12,309 nt of DNA from Bryobacterales bacterium (GCA_003132865.1 PKYZ01000202.1:1-12309), one strand, 5' to 3'. Counted from the first letter of the stretch, positions 1-5,923 are shown. The notes: a model not told the origin generated them from the sequence alone. Translations and numbers: made by a program.

Positions 1-83
1 CGGAAATGTCCAGAGAAATCTTGGCCGGTCCGTCGCGCGGCTCCGGTCCCGCCACTTTATGGCACAAAGGGCCAATCTCCAGT

Positions 84-106
84 GACAGGCTAAAGCCTGT
101 CCTACC
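84..106 (+). repeat. REP-like palindrome before hoxH
   Basis: A perfect 7-bp inverted repeat (GACAGGC, loop TAAA, GCCTGTC) is followed by CTACC. The same layout, with a slightly different stem and a TGAA loop, occurs at 4402-4426, and a related GC-rich form lies at 2410-2428. This points to one dispersed palindrome family rather than a gene-specific element. It ends 12 bases before the hoxH start, where an upstream leader would be expected. Its last bases plus the next two create an ATG at 107 that is probably not the real start. Confidence 0.75.
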
Positions 107-118
107 ATGGCATTCACT

Positions 119-1537
119 ATGAAAACACTCAAGATCGATCCTGTAACGCGCATCGAAGGTCACGCCAGAATTACCATCCAGCTCAACGACGAAGGCCGTG
201 TCACGGACGCCCAGCTCCACGTGACCCAGGTCCGCGGATTCGAGAAATTTACGGAAGGCCGGCCCTACTATGAAATGCCGTCCATCACGGCGCGCATCTG
301 CGGCATCTGTCCGGTGAGCCATCTGCTGGCTTCCGTCAAAGCCTGCGACGCCATCATGGCGGTGCAGATTCCCGAAACCGCAGCCATGCTGCGCGAGTTA
401 CTGCACTGCGGCCAATTCGTGCAATCGCACGCGCTGAGCTTTTTCCATCTCTCGGCGCCCGACCTGCTGCTGGGCATGGACTCGGATCCCGCGCGCCGCA
501 ACGTGCTGGGCCTGATCGAGCAGCATCCCGAACGCGCCCGCGACGGCATCGCCCTGCGCAAGTTCGGCCAGCAGGTGATCGAATGGCTGGCGGGCGAGCG
601 CGTCCATCCTTCCTGGACCGTGCCCGGCGGAGTCAACGCGCCGCTTTGCTGCGAAGTACGCGACCGCATTCGCGCCGAACTGCCTGCCGCCAAAACTATC
701 GCCCGCCGCACGCTGGATTTCTTCAAGGGAGTCGTCGATCGGTTTGCCGAAGAAATCGCGAATTTCGGCAACGTTCCCACGCTCTACGCCGGTCTGGTGG
801 ATTCGACCGGCGGCTTGCAGCTTTATGACGGCAAGCTGCGCTTCCGGGATGCCGAAGGGAACATCGTGGCCGACCAGATACGCCCGCGCCAATACGCGCA
901 ATACATCGCCGAGACGACCCTGCCCACCACTTACCTGAAGGCGCCCTATTACAAACCGCTTGGGGTTGCGGAAGGCGTCTACCGTGTGGGACCCTTGGCG
1001 CGGCTCAATGTCGCGGAGCGCTGCGGAACGCCCGAGGCCGACGCCGAGTTTGCCGAATTCCATCAGCGCTACGGGCGCGCGGTCGAAAGCGCCTTTCACT
1101 ACCACTATGCGCGCCTGATCGAGGCGCTCTACGCGTTGGAACGGATGGAGGCGCTGCTGGCCGATCCAGCCATCCTCGATAAGCACGTGCGCGCCCACGC
1201 CAGCGTGAATGCGCTGGAGGGCGTGGGCATCGCCGAAGCGCCCCGCGGCGTGCTGATTCATCACTATAAGGTGGATGAACAAGGCGCCATCCGGTGGGCC
1301 AACCTGATCGTCGCCACGGGCCACAACAACCTGGCCATGAACCGCAGCGTGCGGCAGGTGGCCGAGCATTTCATCGACGGCAACCACCTGCAGGAAGGCA
1401 TGCTCAACCGCGTCTCGGCCGTGGTGCGCGCCTACGATCCCTGCCTGAGCTGCTCCACGCACGCCGCCGGACTGCCCGACATCCACGTCCGCCTGCTTGC
1501 GCCCGACGGCACGCTGTTGGACGAGCTGCGCCAATGA
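119..1537 (+). CDS. hoxH: Bidirectional NiFe hydrogenase, large (catalytic) subunit
   Basis: This is the large subunit of a NiFe hydrogenase, which carries the Ni-Fe(CN)2CO centre and interconverts H2 with protons and electrons. It most resembles HoxH of cytoplasmic NAD-reducing (group 3d) enzymes. From the ATG at 119 the protein is 472 residues. The family N-terminus IDPVTRIEGHA begins at residue 6, the first metal-binding motif RICGICPVSH has C61 and C64, and the second motif DPCLSCSTH has C442 and C445. After H448 come 24 residues, matching the tail length known to be cleaved from Ralstonia HoxH. An in-frame ATG at 107 would add four residues, but it lies on the edge of a palindromic repeat, and the family normally starts just before the IDPVTRIEG motif. 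No clear Shine-Dalgarno is visible at either ATG. The electron-transfer subunits (HoxEFUY) would lie upstream, outside the window. Confidence 0.95.
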   Translation: MKTLKIDPVTRIEGHARITIQLNDEGRVTDAQLHVTQVRGFEKFTEGRPYYEMPSITARICGICPVSHLLASVKACDAIMAVQIPETAAMLRELLHCGQFVQSHALSFFHLSAPDLLLGMDSDPARRNVLGLIEQHPERARDGIALRKFGQQVIEWLAGERVHPSWTVPGGVNAPLCCEVRDRIRAELPAAKTIARRTLDFFKGVVDRFAEEIANFGNVPTLYAGLVDSTGGLQLYDGKLRFRDAEGNIVADQIRPRQYAQYIAETTLPTTYLKAPYYKPLGVAEGVYRVGPLARLNVAERCGTPEADAEFAEFHQRYGRAVESAFHYHYARLIEALYALERMEALLADPAILDKHVRAHASVNALEGVGIAEAPRGVLIHHYKVDEQGAIRWANLIVATGHNNLAMNRSVRQVAEHFIDGNHLQEGMLNRVSAVVRAYDPCLSCSTHAAGLPDIHVRLLAPDGTLLDELRQ

Positions 1538-1950
1538 CGCTGGTCATCGGCTACGGCAATTCGCTGCGCGGCGACGACGGCGCCGGACCCTTTGTCGCAA
1601 GGCAACTCGGCGCGGGCGCCATCGCCTGTCACCAACTGACGCCCGAGTTAGCCGAGCCCATCAGCCAGGCGCGCCAAGTCATTTTCGTCGACGCTCACGC
1701 CGGAGTGCCCGCGGGCCAAATCGCCATCCAACCCGTCCGGCCGCGCCCATCGGCGGCCCTTCACCGCTTCGATCCGGAAACCCTGCTGGCCTGGTCGCAA
1801 CAGCTCTACGGCCGCGCGCCGGAGGCAATCCTGATCGGAATCGGAGGCGAGTCTTTCGATTTGGGCGAAGGCCTCTCGCCCGGAGCCAGGCGCGCCGCCC
1901 GCGAAGCCCTCCGCGCCATCCGCAAACTGGAGCGGCCTTTTCCCCGCTAA
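1534..1950 (+). CDS. hoxW: Hydrogenase maturation endopeptidase (HoxW-like)
   Basis: This is a 138-residue hydrogenase maturation protease (HyaD/HybD/HoxW superfamily), which removes the C-terminal tail of the large subunit once nickel is inserted. The start ATG overlaps the hoxH stop (ATGA at 1534-1537), implying translational coupling and pairing with that substrate. The N-terminus VIGYGNSLRGDDGAGP is the family signature. By comparison with E. coli HybD, D15, D53 (in VIFVDAH) and H77 (in ALHRFDPETLL) are the likely nickel-recognition residues. The segment LYGRAPEAILIGIGGESFDLGEGLS is typical of the C-terminal half. Length is slightly short but normal for HoxW-type proteases. Family assignment is firm; the HoxW symbol follows from the neighbouring HoxH. 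Confidence 0.92.
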   Translation: MTLVIGYGNSLRGDDGAGPFVARQLGAGAIACHQLTPELAEPISQARQVIFVDAHAGVPAGQIAIQPVRPRPSAALHRFDPETLLAWSQQLYGRAPEAILIGIGGESFDLGEGLSPGARRAAREALRAIRKLERPFPR

Positions 1951-1957
1951 AAGGTGG

Positions 1958-1963
1958 TACAAT
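1958..1963 (+). promoter_or_regulatory. Candidate -10 element for the RRM gene
   Basis: TACAAT lies just after the hoxW stop, identical to the -10 hexamer of the stronger promoter at 2628-2657. No good -35 is present at 16-18 bases upstream. If used, it would give a leader of about 100 bases before the RRM start. Confidence 0.3.
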
Positions 1964-2067
1964 GCGGGTGTCGCAGTGATTTTGGCATCTTCGCATTAGT
2001 CCGGTCCGCCGCCCTCGTCCGATCCTGCCCGATTTCAACAACGTAAGTTAACAAAGGAAAAAGCCAA

Positions 2068-2400
2068 ATGAAGAATATTTTTGTAGGCAACCTCAACTTC
2101 GGGGCTACCGAAGCTGCGGTTCGATCTCTGTTTGAAGCGTATGGCGCCGTCGAGCGCGTCAACATCGTCACCGACCGGGATACCGGCCAGGCCAGAGGGT
2201 TCGGATTTGTCGAAATGACCACAAACGCGGAAGCGGATCGCGCTATCGCGGAACTGAATGGCAGGGAGCTCGACGGCAGAGCGCTGAACGTCAATGAAGC
2301 CCGTCCGAAGACGGATCGTGGATTTGCCGGCGGCGGCGGCGGGGGCGGCGGCCGGGGCCGGGGCCGTAGTGGCGGCGGCGGTGGCGGCGGCCGCTACTAG
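2068..2400 (+). CDS. Single-RRM glycine-rich RNA-binding protein
   Basis: This 110-residue protein has one RNA recognition motif followed by a glycine/arginine-rich tail, as in the small bacterial and cyanobacterial Rbp proteins. It would bind single-stranded RNA in the cytoplasm; family members are often cold- or stress-related. RNP2 is IFVGNL (residues 4-9) and RNP1 is RGFGFVEM (43-50), with the aromatic residues F5, F45 and F47 that stack on RNA. The domain ends near residue 82 and the tail is almost entirely Gly, Arg and Ser. The ATG is preceded by AAAGGA at 2053-2058 in an A-rich stretch. The gene appears to be a single unit, with a long leader (about 100 bases) and a strong terminator behind it. 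Which RNAs it binds cannot be read from the sequence. Confidence 0.95.
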   Translation: MKNIFVGNLNFGATEAAVRSLFEAYGAVERVNIVTDRDTGQARGFGFVEMTTNAEADRAIAELNGRELDGRALNVNEARPKTDRGFAGGGGGGGGRGRGRSGGGGGGGRY

Positions 2401-2409
2401 CCAGGTCCA

Positions 2410-2432
2410 GGCAGGCTGAAGGCCTGCCCCAG
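2410..2432 (+). repeat. REP-like palindrome after the RRM gene
   Basis: The inverted repeat GGCAGGC, loop TGAAG, GCCTGCC begins 9 bases after the RRM stop and is followed by CCAG. It is a GC-rich relative of the palindromes at 84-106 and 4402-4426. Confidence 0.65.
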
Positions 2433-2444
2433 CAGATCAGACTG

Positions 2445-2482
2445 AGAGGGGCTGCGCCGGCCGGCGCATCGCCCCTCTTTCG
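2445..2482 (+). terminator. Strong hairpin terminator of the RRM gene
   Basis: An outer stem of 8 bp (AGAGGGGC at 2445-2452 with GCCCCTCT at 2471-2478) encloses a perfect 16-base palindrome (TGCGCCGG/CCGGCGCA, 2453-2468) with a two-base bulge. It is followed by TTTCGCT, so the U-tract is short. The stem is strong enough to act as a terminator or an RNA 3'-end stabiliser. Confidence 0.7.
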
Positions 2483-2599
2483 CTCGCGCCAGGGAACAAC
2501 TCACTTTCCCGGCCTGCGGTCCGTACACGATGTCGAGTAACTGCCGCAGGCGACGACAGGATTATCATACCTGCCACTCTTTTGTTAGAAGTTCGATAC

Positions 2600-2617
2600 G
2601 CATGCATGGTGGCATGC
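2600..2617. promoter_or_regulatory. Paired GCATGC sites upstream of the -35
   Basis: Two copies of the self-complementary hexamer GCATGC (2600-2605 and 2612-2617) are spaced 12 bases centre to centre, ending 10 bases before the -35 box of the following promoter. The position suits a regulator binding site; no protein can be assigned. Confidence 0.25.
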
Positions 2618-2627
2618 AGGCCGCAAC

Positions 2628-2657
2628 TTGACAAACAAAAGCAGTTTAACGTACAAT
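2628..2657 (+). promoter_or_regulatory. Near-consensus sigma-70-type promoter
   Basis: A perfect -35 box TTGACA (2628-2633) is separated by 18 bases from TACAAT (2652-2657, one mismatch to the consensus -10). The expected transcription start is near 2664. It stands in an A/T-richer patch upstream of the five small genes beginning at 2758 and is the best promoter in the window. Confidence 0.75.
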
Positions 2658-2676
2658 GGTGGAGGTCTGAGCGCTA

Positions 2677-2718
2677 ATGCCCACTCGCGGATCATCTGAA
2701 CTAAGTCAGACGATCTGA
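2677..2718 (+). CDS. Possible leader peptide, 13 codons
   Basis: GGAGGT at 2661-2666 is a good ribosome-binding site 10 bases before the ATG at 2677. The frame reads MPTRGSSELSQTI and stops at 2716-2718. Its second half and stop lie within alternative hairpins: GATCATCTGA (2690-2699) can pair with TCAGACGATC (2706-2715) with one mismatch, or TCAGA (2706-2710) can pair with TCTGA (2714-2718). This resembles leader-peptide control, but no U-tract follows and the peptide has no run of a regulatory amino acid. Confidence 0.3.
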   Translation: MPTRGSSELSQTI

Positions 2719-2757
2719 TTCCCACTTCTTAGAGTACCGACAACTGGGGAGGTTGCC

Positions 2758-2961
2758 ATGTTTGACGCGCGCCGGAAGCCTGCGGGAATCAAGCACACCA
2801 CGACGGTAACTTTCCTCATCGTCGCCTTCATCTTCAGTCTGCCAGCATTGGCCGTCTCACGTCCATTCGGGACTGCGCTTTTTTCGCTGGCGATGGCGTG
2901 CATGACCGTGAGCGTCTCAGCCCACTCGCGATTGCGACAGACTATAGGCACAGCCGAATGA
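2758..2961 (+). CDS. Small two-helix membrane protein, function unknown
   Basis: This 67-residue protein has a basic N-terminus (RRK at 5-7) followed by two hydrophobic segments, about residues 16-34 (TTVTFLIVAFIFSLPALAV) and 37-55. It probably sits in the inner membrane as a hairpin with both ends in the cytoplasm. GGGGAGG at 2746-2752 lies five bases before the ATG, an excellent ribosome-binding site. It is the first full gene after the promoter at 2628. Its stop overlaps the next start (ATGA, 2958-2961). I do not recognise the family; the gene call rests on the ribosome-binding site, hydrophobic pattern and coupling. Confidence 0.65.
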   Translation: MFDARRKPAGIKHTTTVTFLIVAFIFSLPALAVSRPFGTALFSLAMACMTVSVSAHSRLRQTIGTAE

Positions 2962-3182
2962 CAGTCATCACCGTGAAACTTACGCCGGAAGAACTCGATC
3001 TGCTAACCTCCTTGGCATCGGATCAGCTATTCCGCAGACAATACATCGATCCCCGGCTGCCCGGCTACAAATCCAACCCAGCCGAGGTGAAGGTCGGCAA
3101 GGAGTTAGTGGAACGCCTGCGGCAAATGTCGGATCGGGCCAAAGGCGGGCCGATTGCGAAAAGAAACGGAGCGACTGCATGA
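2958..3182 (+). CDS. Small soluble protein, function unknown
   Basis: This 74-residue hydrophilic protein starts at the ATG that overlaps the stop of the preceding membrane-protein gene. An alternative in-frame start 20 codons upstream would lie wholly inside that gene, so the short form is preferred. The N-terminal MTVITVKLTPEELDLL suggests a beta strand followed by a helix. A central QYIDPRLPGYKSNP segment looks like a conserved turn, then a charged helix (VGKELVERLRQM) and a basic tail. No catalytic motif is visible. The start MTVITVKLTPEE is weakly reminiscent of small DNA-binding or antitoxin-like N-termini, but this is not enough to assign a role. It is probably translated by coupling and belongs to the same transcription unit as its neighbours. 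Confidence 0.7.
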   Translation: MTVITVKLTPEELDLLTSLASDQLFRRQYIDPRLPGYKSNPAEVKVGKELVERLRQMSDRAKGGPIAKRNGATA

Positions 3183-3227
3183 GCCGGCGTTCGATAGCCG
3201 CGCGAGGCGCCGTGCGAAGGATACCGG

Positions 3228-3530
3228 ATGCCCTTTGAGCATCTGATTCCGCGGCCGTTCGCCCCGCTGGCTATCCAGGCGTATGCGCCCATGGCGTCGG
3301 GGGTGTATGGAATCTCGAATGCGCGCGAATGGATCTACATCGGCGAAACCGACGATATACGCGGCGCTCTCCTGACGCATTTGAGCGAGTATGAATCGCC
3401 TCTCATGCAGAGCAAGCCCGCTGGATTTGTGTTCGAGGTTTGCGATCGGGGGCGGCGGCCGGCCCGGCAGGATCGTCTGGTTCACGAGTACGGACCAACT
3501 TGCAACCCGCACTCGCCGAGGCGCCCATGA
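3228..3530 (+). CDS. Small GIY-YIG-like protein, probably non-catalytic
   Basis: A 100-residue protein with a recognisable but degenerate GIY-YIG fold. GVYGI (25-29) matches the GIY strand, YIG (37-39) the second strand, and DDIRGALLTHL (42-52) the following helix. The end EYGPTCN (87-93) resembles the PTCN ending common in small GIY-YIG domains. Using I-TevI spacing, the catalytic arginine eight residues after YIG falls on A47, although R45 is close. The catalytic glutamate of the late helix is probably replaced by D82. A binding or structural role is therefore as likely as DNA cleavage. The start is supported by AAGGA at 3217-3221, six bases before the ATG. Its stop overlaps an ATG at 3527 that is in frame with the next gene. 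Confidence 0.7.
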   Translation: MPFEHLIPRPFAPLAIQAYAPMASGVYGISNAREWIYIGETDDIRGALLTHLSEYESPLMQSKPAGFVFEVCDRGRRPARQDRLVHEYGPTCNPHSPRRP

Positions 3531-3586
3531 CGCCCGCGACAGGTCCGGCCAGGGAGTTGAAGGGAAGTTCTGGAAGGAGCACAAAG

Positions 3587-3934
3587 ATGCAGTTCGTTCT
3601 TACGGGCTTCACTCAGGATTTGGGATGCCGCGTGTTCGCATTCGACGGCATCGCGGTGGATCGAATTCGGACGGCATTTACGGTCAGGGCCGATATGGCT
3701 CTGATACGGAGATACGGCATCCAGATACAGGAGCTGCCGCTATTGTGCCGGAGCGTTCTGGAGCGGCGCGACGAAGCCAGCGAGTCGCAAGCCTTCATCT
3801 TCACTGAAGAGGAAATGCGTACTTGCGCGGCCGCCCGCGCCGCGGCTAAGGACGAGGCCGCTCAGCGGAGAAGGCCGCCGCGCCGGCATTCCACCGAGGG
3901 CCTGGGAGCCGCCTGGCGAGCTCCACAACCATAG
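3587..3934 (+). CDS. Conserved-looking protein of unknown function
   Basis: A 115-residue soluble protein. I chose the ATG at 3587 because AAGGAG (3574-3579) lies seven bases before it. An in-frame ATG at 3527 overlaps the previous stop and would add 20 low-complexity residues. The N-terminal half (MQFVLTGFTQDLGCRVFAFDGI, then a regular helix through RADMALIRRYGIQIQELPLLCRSVLE) looks like a compact alpha/beta domain. The C-terminal third is rich in Ala, Glu and Arg (EEEMRTCAAARAAAKDEAAQRRRPPRR) and probably helical then disordered. I recognise no named family or catalytic motif. It is the fourth gene of the small-protein run, so its role is most likely linked to those neighbours. Confidence 0.75.
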   Translation: MQFVLTGFTQDLGCRVFAFDGIAVDRIRTAFTVRADMALIRRYGIQIQELPLLCRSVLERRDEASESQAFIFTEEEMRTCAAARAAAKDEAAQRRRPPRRHSTEGLGAAWRAPQP

Positions 3935-3985
3935 CACGCACGCTCCGGCGCGCTTGCAGCATTCTTCGCATGATGGAGGTAGCCC

Positions 3986-4156
3986 GTGTTCTCCCCACAA
4001 TGTCCCCATTGCCGGTCCGTGCAGTTTAGAAGCGTGGGCGTCCGAAACGCCTTGGAACAAGCTCTGCGCTGGATCCTCCTACCCTACCGGTGCGCTCTTT
4101 GCGGCCACCATTTCTTCCTGTTTCGATGGTGCGCCCCCGTCGGGGGGACTGCGTAA
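3986..4156 (+). CDS. 56-residue zinc-ribbon protein, GTG start
   Basis: Reading from the GTG at 3986 gives a 56-residue protein with two CxxC knuckles, CPHC (C6, C9) and CALC (C36, C39), separated by 26 residues, followed by GHHFFLFRW. This is the layout of a small treble-clef or zinc-ribbon domain that would bind one zinc ion. GGAGGT (3975-3980) is an ideal ribosome-binding site five bases before the GTG, which settles the start; two nearby ATGs (3970, 3973) are in another frame. It follows the previous gene by 51 bases on the same strand and is the last of the run. The final residues (about CAPVGGTA) are encoded by the first hairpin of a repeat, so the C-terminus was probably altered by repeat insertion. 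Partner (nucleic acid or protein) is unknown. Confidence 0.75.
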   Translation: MFSPQCPHCRSVQFRSVGVRNALEQALRWILLPYRCALCGHHFFLFRWCAPVGGTA

Positions 4157-4242
4157 GGCGGAGCCACTGGGCGAGCTGCGCTCGCCGAGCGGGTCCAGGG
4201 GGGACCTGCGCAGACCAAGGGGGTCTGCCCAGGGGTCTGCGC
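4134..4242 (+). repeat. Multi-hairpin repeat region
   Basis: Four successive inverted repeats lie here: CCCCC/GGGGG (4134-4146), GGCGAGC/GCTCGCC (4170-4186), GGTCC/GGACC (4192-4206) and GCAGACC/GGTCTGC (4210-4228). A further GGTCTGCGC at 4234-4242 can pair with GCGCAGACC (4208-4216) instead. The element overlaps the 3' end of the zinc-ribbon gene. It could also end that transcript. The remaining sequence to 4401 shows no gene. Confidence 0.6.
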
Positions 4243-4401
4243 CACTGAGATGGCCTGCCCCACCACAATGACAATTGGATGAATGCGGGCGCAAACTTGG
4301 GGATACGGGTGAATGCGCCCGCCAGGTGTAACGGAGTTATCTATACAGACGCGCCGGCCAGCAAAATGGTTAGTACGGAATTGTGAAATCCAGCACACCC
4401 A

Positions 4402-4426
4402 CACAGGCTGAAGCCTGTGCTACCAC
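4402..4426 (+). repeat. REP-like palindrome before the CNNM gene
   Basis: CACAGGC, loop TGAA, GCCTGTG is a perfect 7-bp hairpin followed by CTACCAC, nearly the same as the copy before hoxH (84-106). It ends 24 bases before the start of the next gene, with no Shine-Dalgarno between. Confidence 0.75.
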
Positions 4427-4450
4427 TAGATTCTGGCCCCGGCCACGTCC

Positions 4451-5827
4451 ATGATCCAATCGTATCTGGGATTTCGCCTCATTCTGGTGGCGCTGCTCAT
4501 CGGGCTGAACGGCTTTTTCGCCGCCGCGGAAGTGGCGTTGCTCTCCGTGCGCAGCTCGCGCCTGCGGCAGCTTGCCGAAGAAGGCCAGTCCGGCGCGCAA
4601 GCGGCGCTCAACCTGCTCGCGAATCCTGCGCGGCTGCTCTCGGTGACCCAGGTCGGCGTCACCCTCAGCAGCCTGGGACTCGGATGGGCCGGGGAAGAAA
4701 CGCTGTTCCGCATCATCCACTCGTTGTTCCATCCCGATTGGGGCCCCGCCGCCGCGAGCGTCATACACGGCGCCAGCTTGCTGTTGGCGTTTCTAGCCAT
4801 CAGCTACCTGCATGTGGTCGTCGGCGAGGTCGTGCCCAAGAATCTGGCCATCGCCACCGCCGACCGTCTGGCAGTCACGATGGCGCCCGCCCTGCTGGTC
4901 TTCTACCGGATCTCCCTCCCCTTCGTGCTGGTGATGGAGAAATCCAGCGGGGCCATTACTAATATGCTGCGCATTGGCGGCCATCATCGCTCCGGCGGCC
5001 ATTCGGCGGAGGAGTTGAAGCTGATCGTCACCTCCAGCCGCGGCCTCGGCTACCTGCCCGAGGCGCAGGAAGACATGATCCACCGCGTGCTGGATCTGAG
5101 TGAACTCTCCGTGCGCGAAATCATGGTGCCGCGCAACGATATCGTCTCGGTTTCCGTGGACGCCACGCTCGATCAGGTCTTGCATACCATGATCGAGCAT
5201 CGGCACTCGCGCCTGCCGGTCTACGAAGAGAAGCCCGAGCAGATCGTCGGCCTGCTGCACTACAAGGACTTGCTCCCGGTTTGGGAGGAGCGCCGCGAAG
5301 CCATCCGCGTGGGCCGGCCGAGCCGGGCGTTTCGCATCCGGCGTCTGCTGCGCAAGCACTTGGTGGTCCCCGAAACCAAGCCGGTCGGGCAAATGCTCGC
5401 CGAGTTCCAGCAGGGCCGCTCCCACATGGCCATGGTAGTGGACGAGTTCGGTACCATCGCCGGACTCCTCACCGTGGAGGATGTGCTGGAGCAGATCGTC
5501 GGGCCCATTCAGGACGAGTACGACGAGCAGAGCCAGGCGCACACCGGCGGGCCCGCCGGCTCGGAATCGAGCGAAGTTGAACTCGACGGCGCCACCCGCA
5601 TTCGCGACCTCGAAACCGAGTACGGCATCGACATTCCCGCCGAAGCCGGATTCGAGACGCTCGCGGGATTCCTGCTGTACCGGCTCGGCTGTATCCCGCA
5701 TGCCGGCGAACACGTGGAATATGGCGGGAGGCGTTACACCGTCCTCGAGATGGAGCGCAATCGCATCGCCCGGGTGCGCGTGGAACGGGTCGCGCCGCCG
5801 TCCACCGCGACGCCGCCCGCGGGTTAA
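4451..5827 (+). CDS. CNNM/CorC family membrane protein (DUF21-CBS-CorC_HlyC)
   Basis: A 458-residue member of the hemolysin-C/CorC/CNNM family, inner-membrane proteins linked to Mg2+ (and Co2+) efflux or homeostasis. Residues 1 to about 190 form the DUF21 transmembrane domain, with LILVALLIGLNGFFAAAEVAL near the N-terminus and the conserved GEVVPKNLAI motif after the third hydrophobic stretch. Two CBS domains follow: one around VREIMVPRNDIVSV to RLPVYEE, another around HLVVPETKPVGQML to MVVDEFGTIAGLLTVEDVLEQIVG. The C-terminal CorC_HlyC domain contains the usual ETLAGFLLYRLGCIP. The order and length are normal for the family. The ATG has no visible Shine-Dalgarno, and a palindromic repeat occupies the upstream region. 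The older hemolysin name does not imply toxicity. Confidence 0.95.
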   Translation: MIQSYLGFRLILVALLIGLNGFFAAAEVALLSVRSSRLRQLAEEGQSGAQAALNLLANPARLLSVTQVGVTLSSLGLGWAGEETLFRIIHSLFHPDWGPAAASVIHGASLLLAFLAISYLHVVVGEVVPKNLAIATADRLAVTMAPALLVFYRISLPFVLVMEKSSGAITNMLRIGGHHRSGGHSAEELKLIVTSSRGLGYLPEAQEDMIHRVLDLSELSVREIMVPRNDIVSVSVDATLDQVLHTMIEHRHSRLPVYEEKPEQIVGLLHYKDLLPVWEERREAIRVGRPSRAFRIRRLLRKHLVVPETKPVGQMLAEFQQGRSHMAMVVDEFGTIAGLLTVEDVLEQIVGPIQDEYDEQSQAHTGGPAGSESSEVELDGATRIRDLETEYGIDIPAEAGFETLAGFLLYRLGCIPHAGEHVEYGGRRYTVLEMERNRIARVRVERVAPPSTATPPAG

Positions 5828-5845
5828 AGCGCCAGCCGGCGGAAG

Positions 5846-5895
5846 GGCCGATTAACAATCGGCCTGCAGGTTGACAACTTGCCCCACAGGCTGTG
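5846..5895 (+). repeat. Tripartite palindromic repeat
   Basis: Three adjacent hairpins: GGCCGATT-AAC-AATCGGCC (5846-5864, perfect), GCAGGTTG-A-CAACTTGC (5866-5882, one G-T pair) and CACAG-G-CTGTG (5885-5895). It fills most of the gap between the CNNM gene and the permease gene. The ordered triple structure suggests a mobile-like intergenic repeat rather than a simple terminator. Confidence 0.65.
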
Positions 5896-5923
5896 CGCCA
5901 CGTTAGAATGCCTACAGGCCATC

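Noticed and set aside
398..1534. Long open frame on the minus strand inside hoxH
   Set aside because: It is antisense to a clear HoxH with both metal-binding motifs; the openness follows from GC-rich codon bias and the translation matches no domain I know.
3179..3238. 19-codon frame overlapping the previous stop by ATGA and running into the GIY-YIG gene start
   Set aside because: It could serve translational coupling, but the peptide is basic low-complexity sequence and the next gene has its own ribosome-binding site.
4134..4242. CRISPR array
   Set aside because: The repeats are inverted, of different lengths and not regularly spaced; there are no spacers or cas genes.
4793..5713. 306-codon minus-strand frame within the CNNM gene
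   Set aside because: The plus-strand frame has unambiguous DUF21, CBS and CorC_HlyC features; the antisense frame is a composition shadow.
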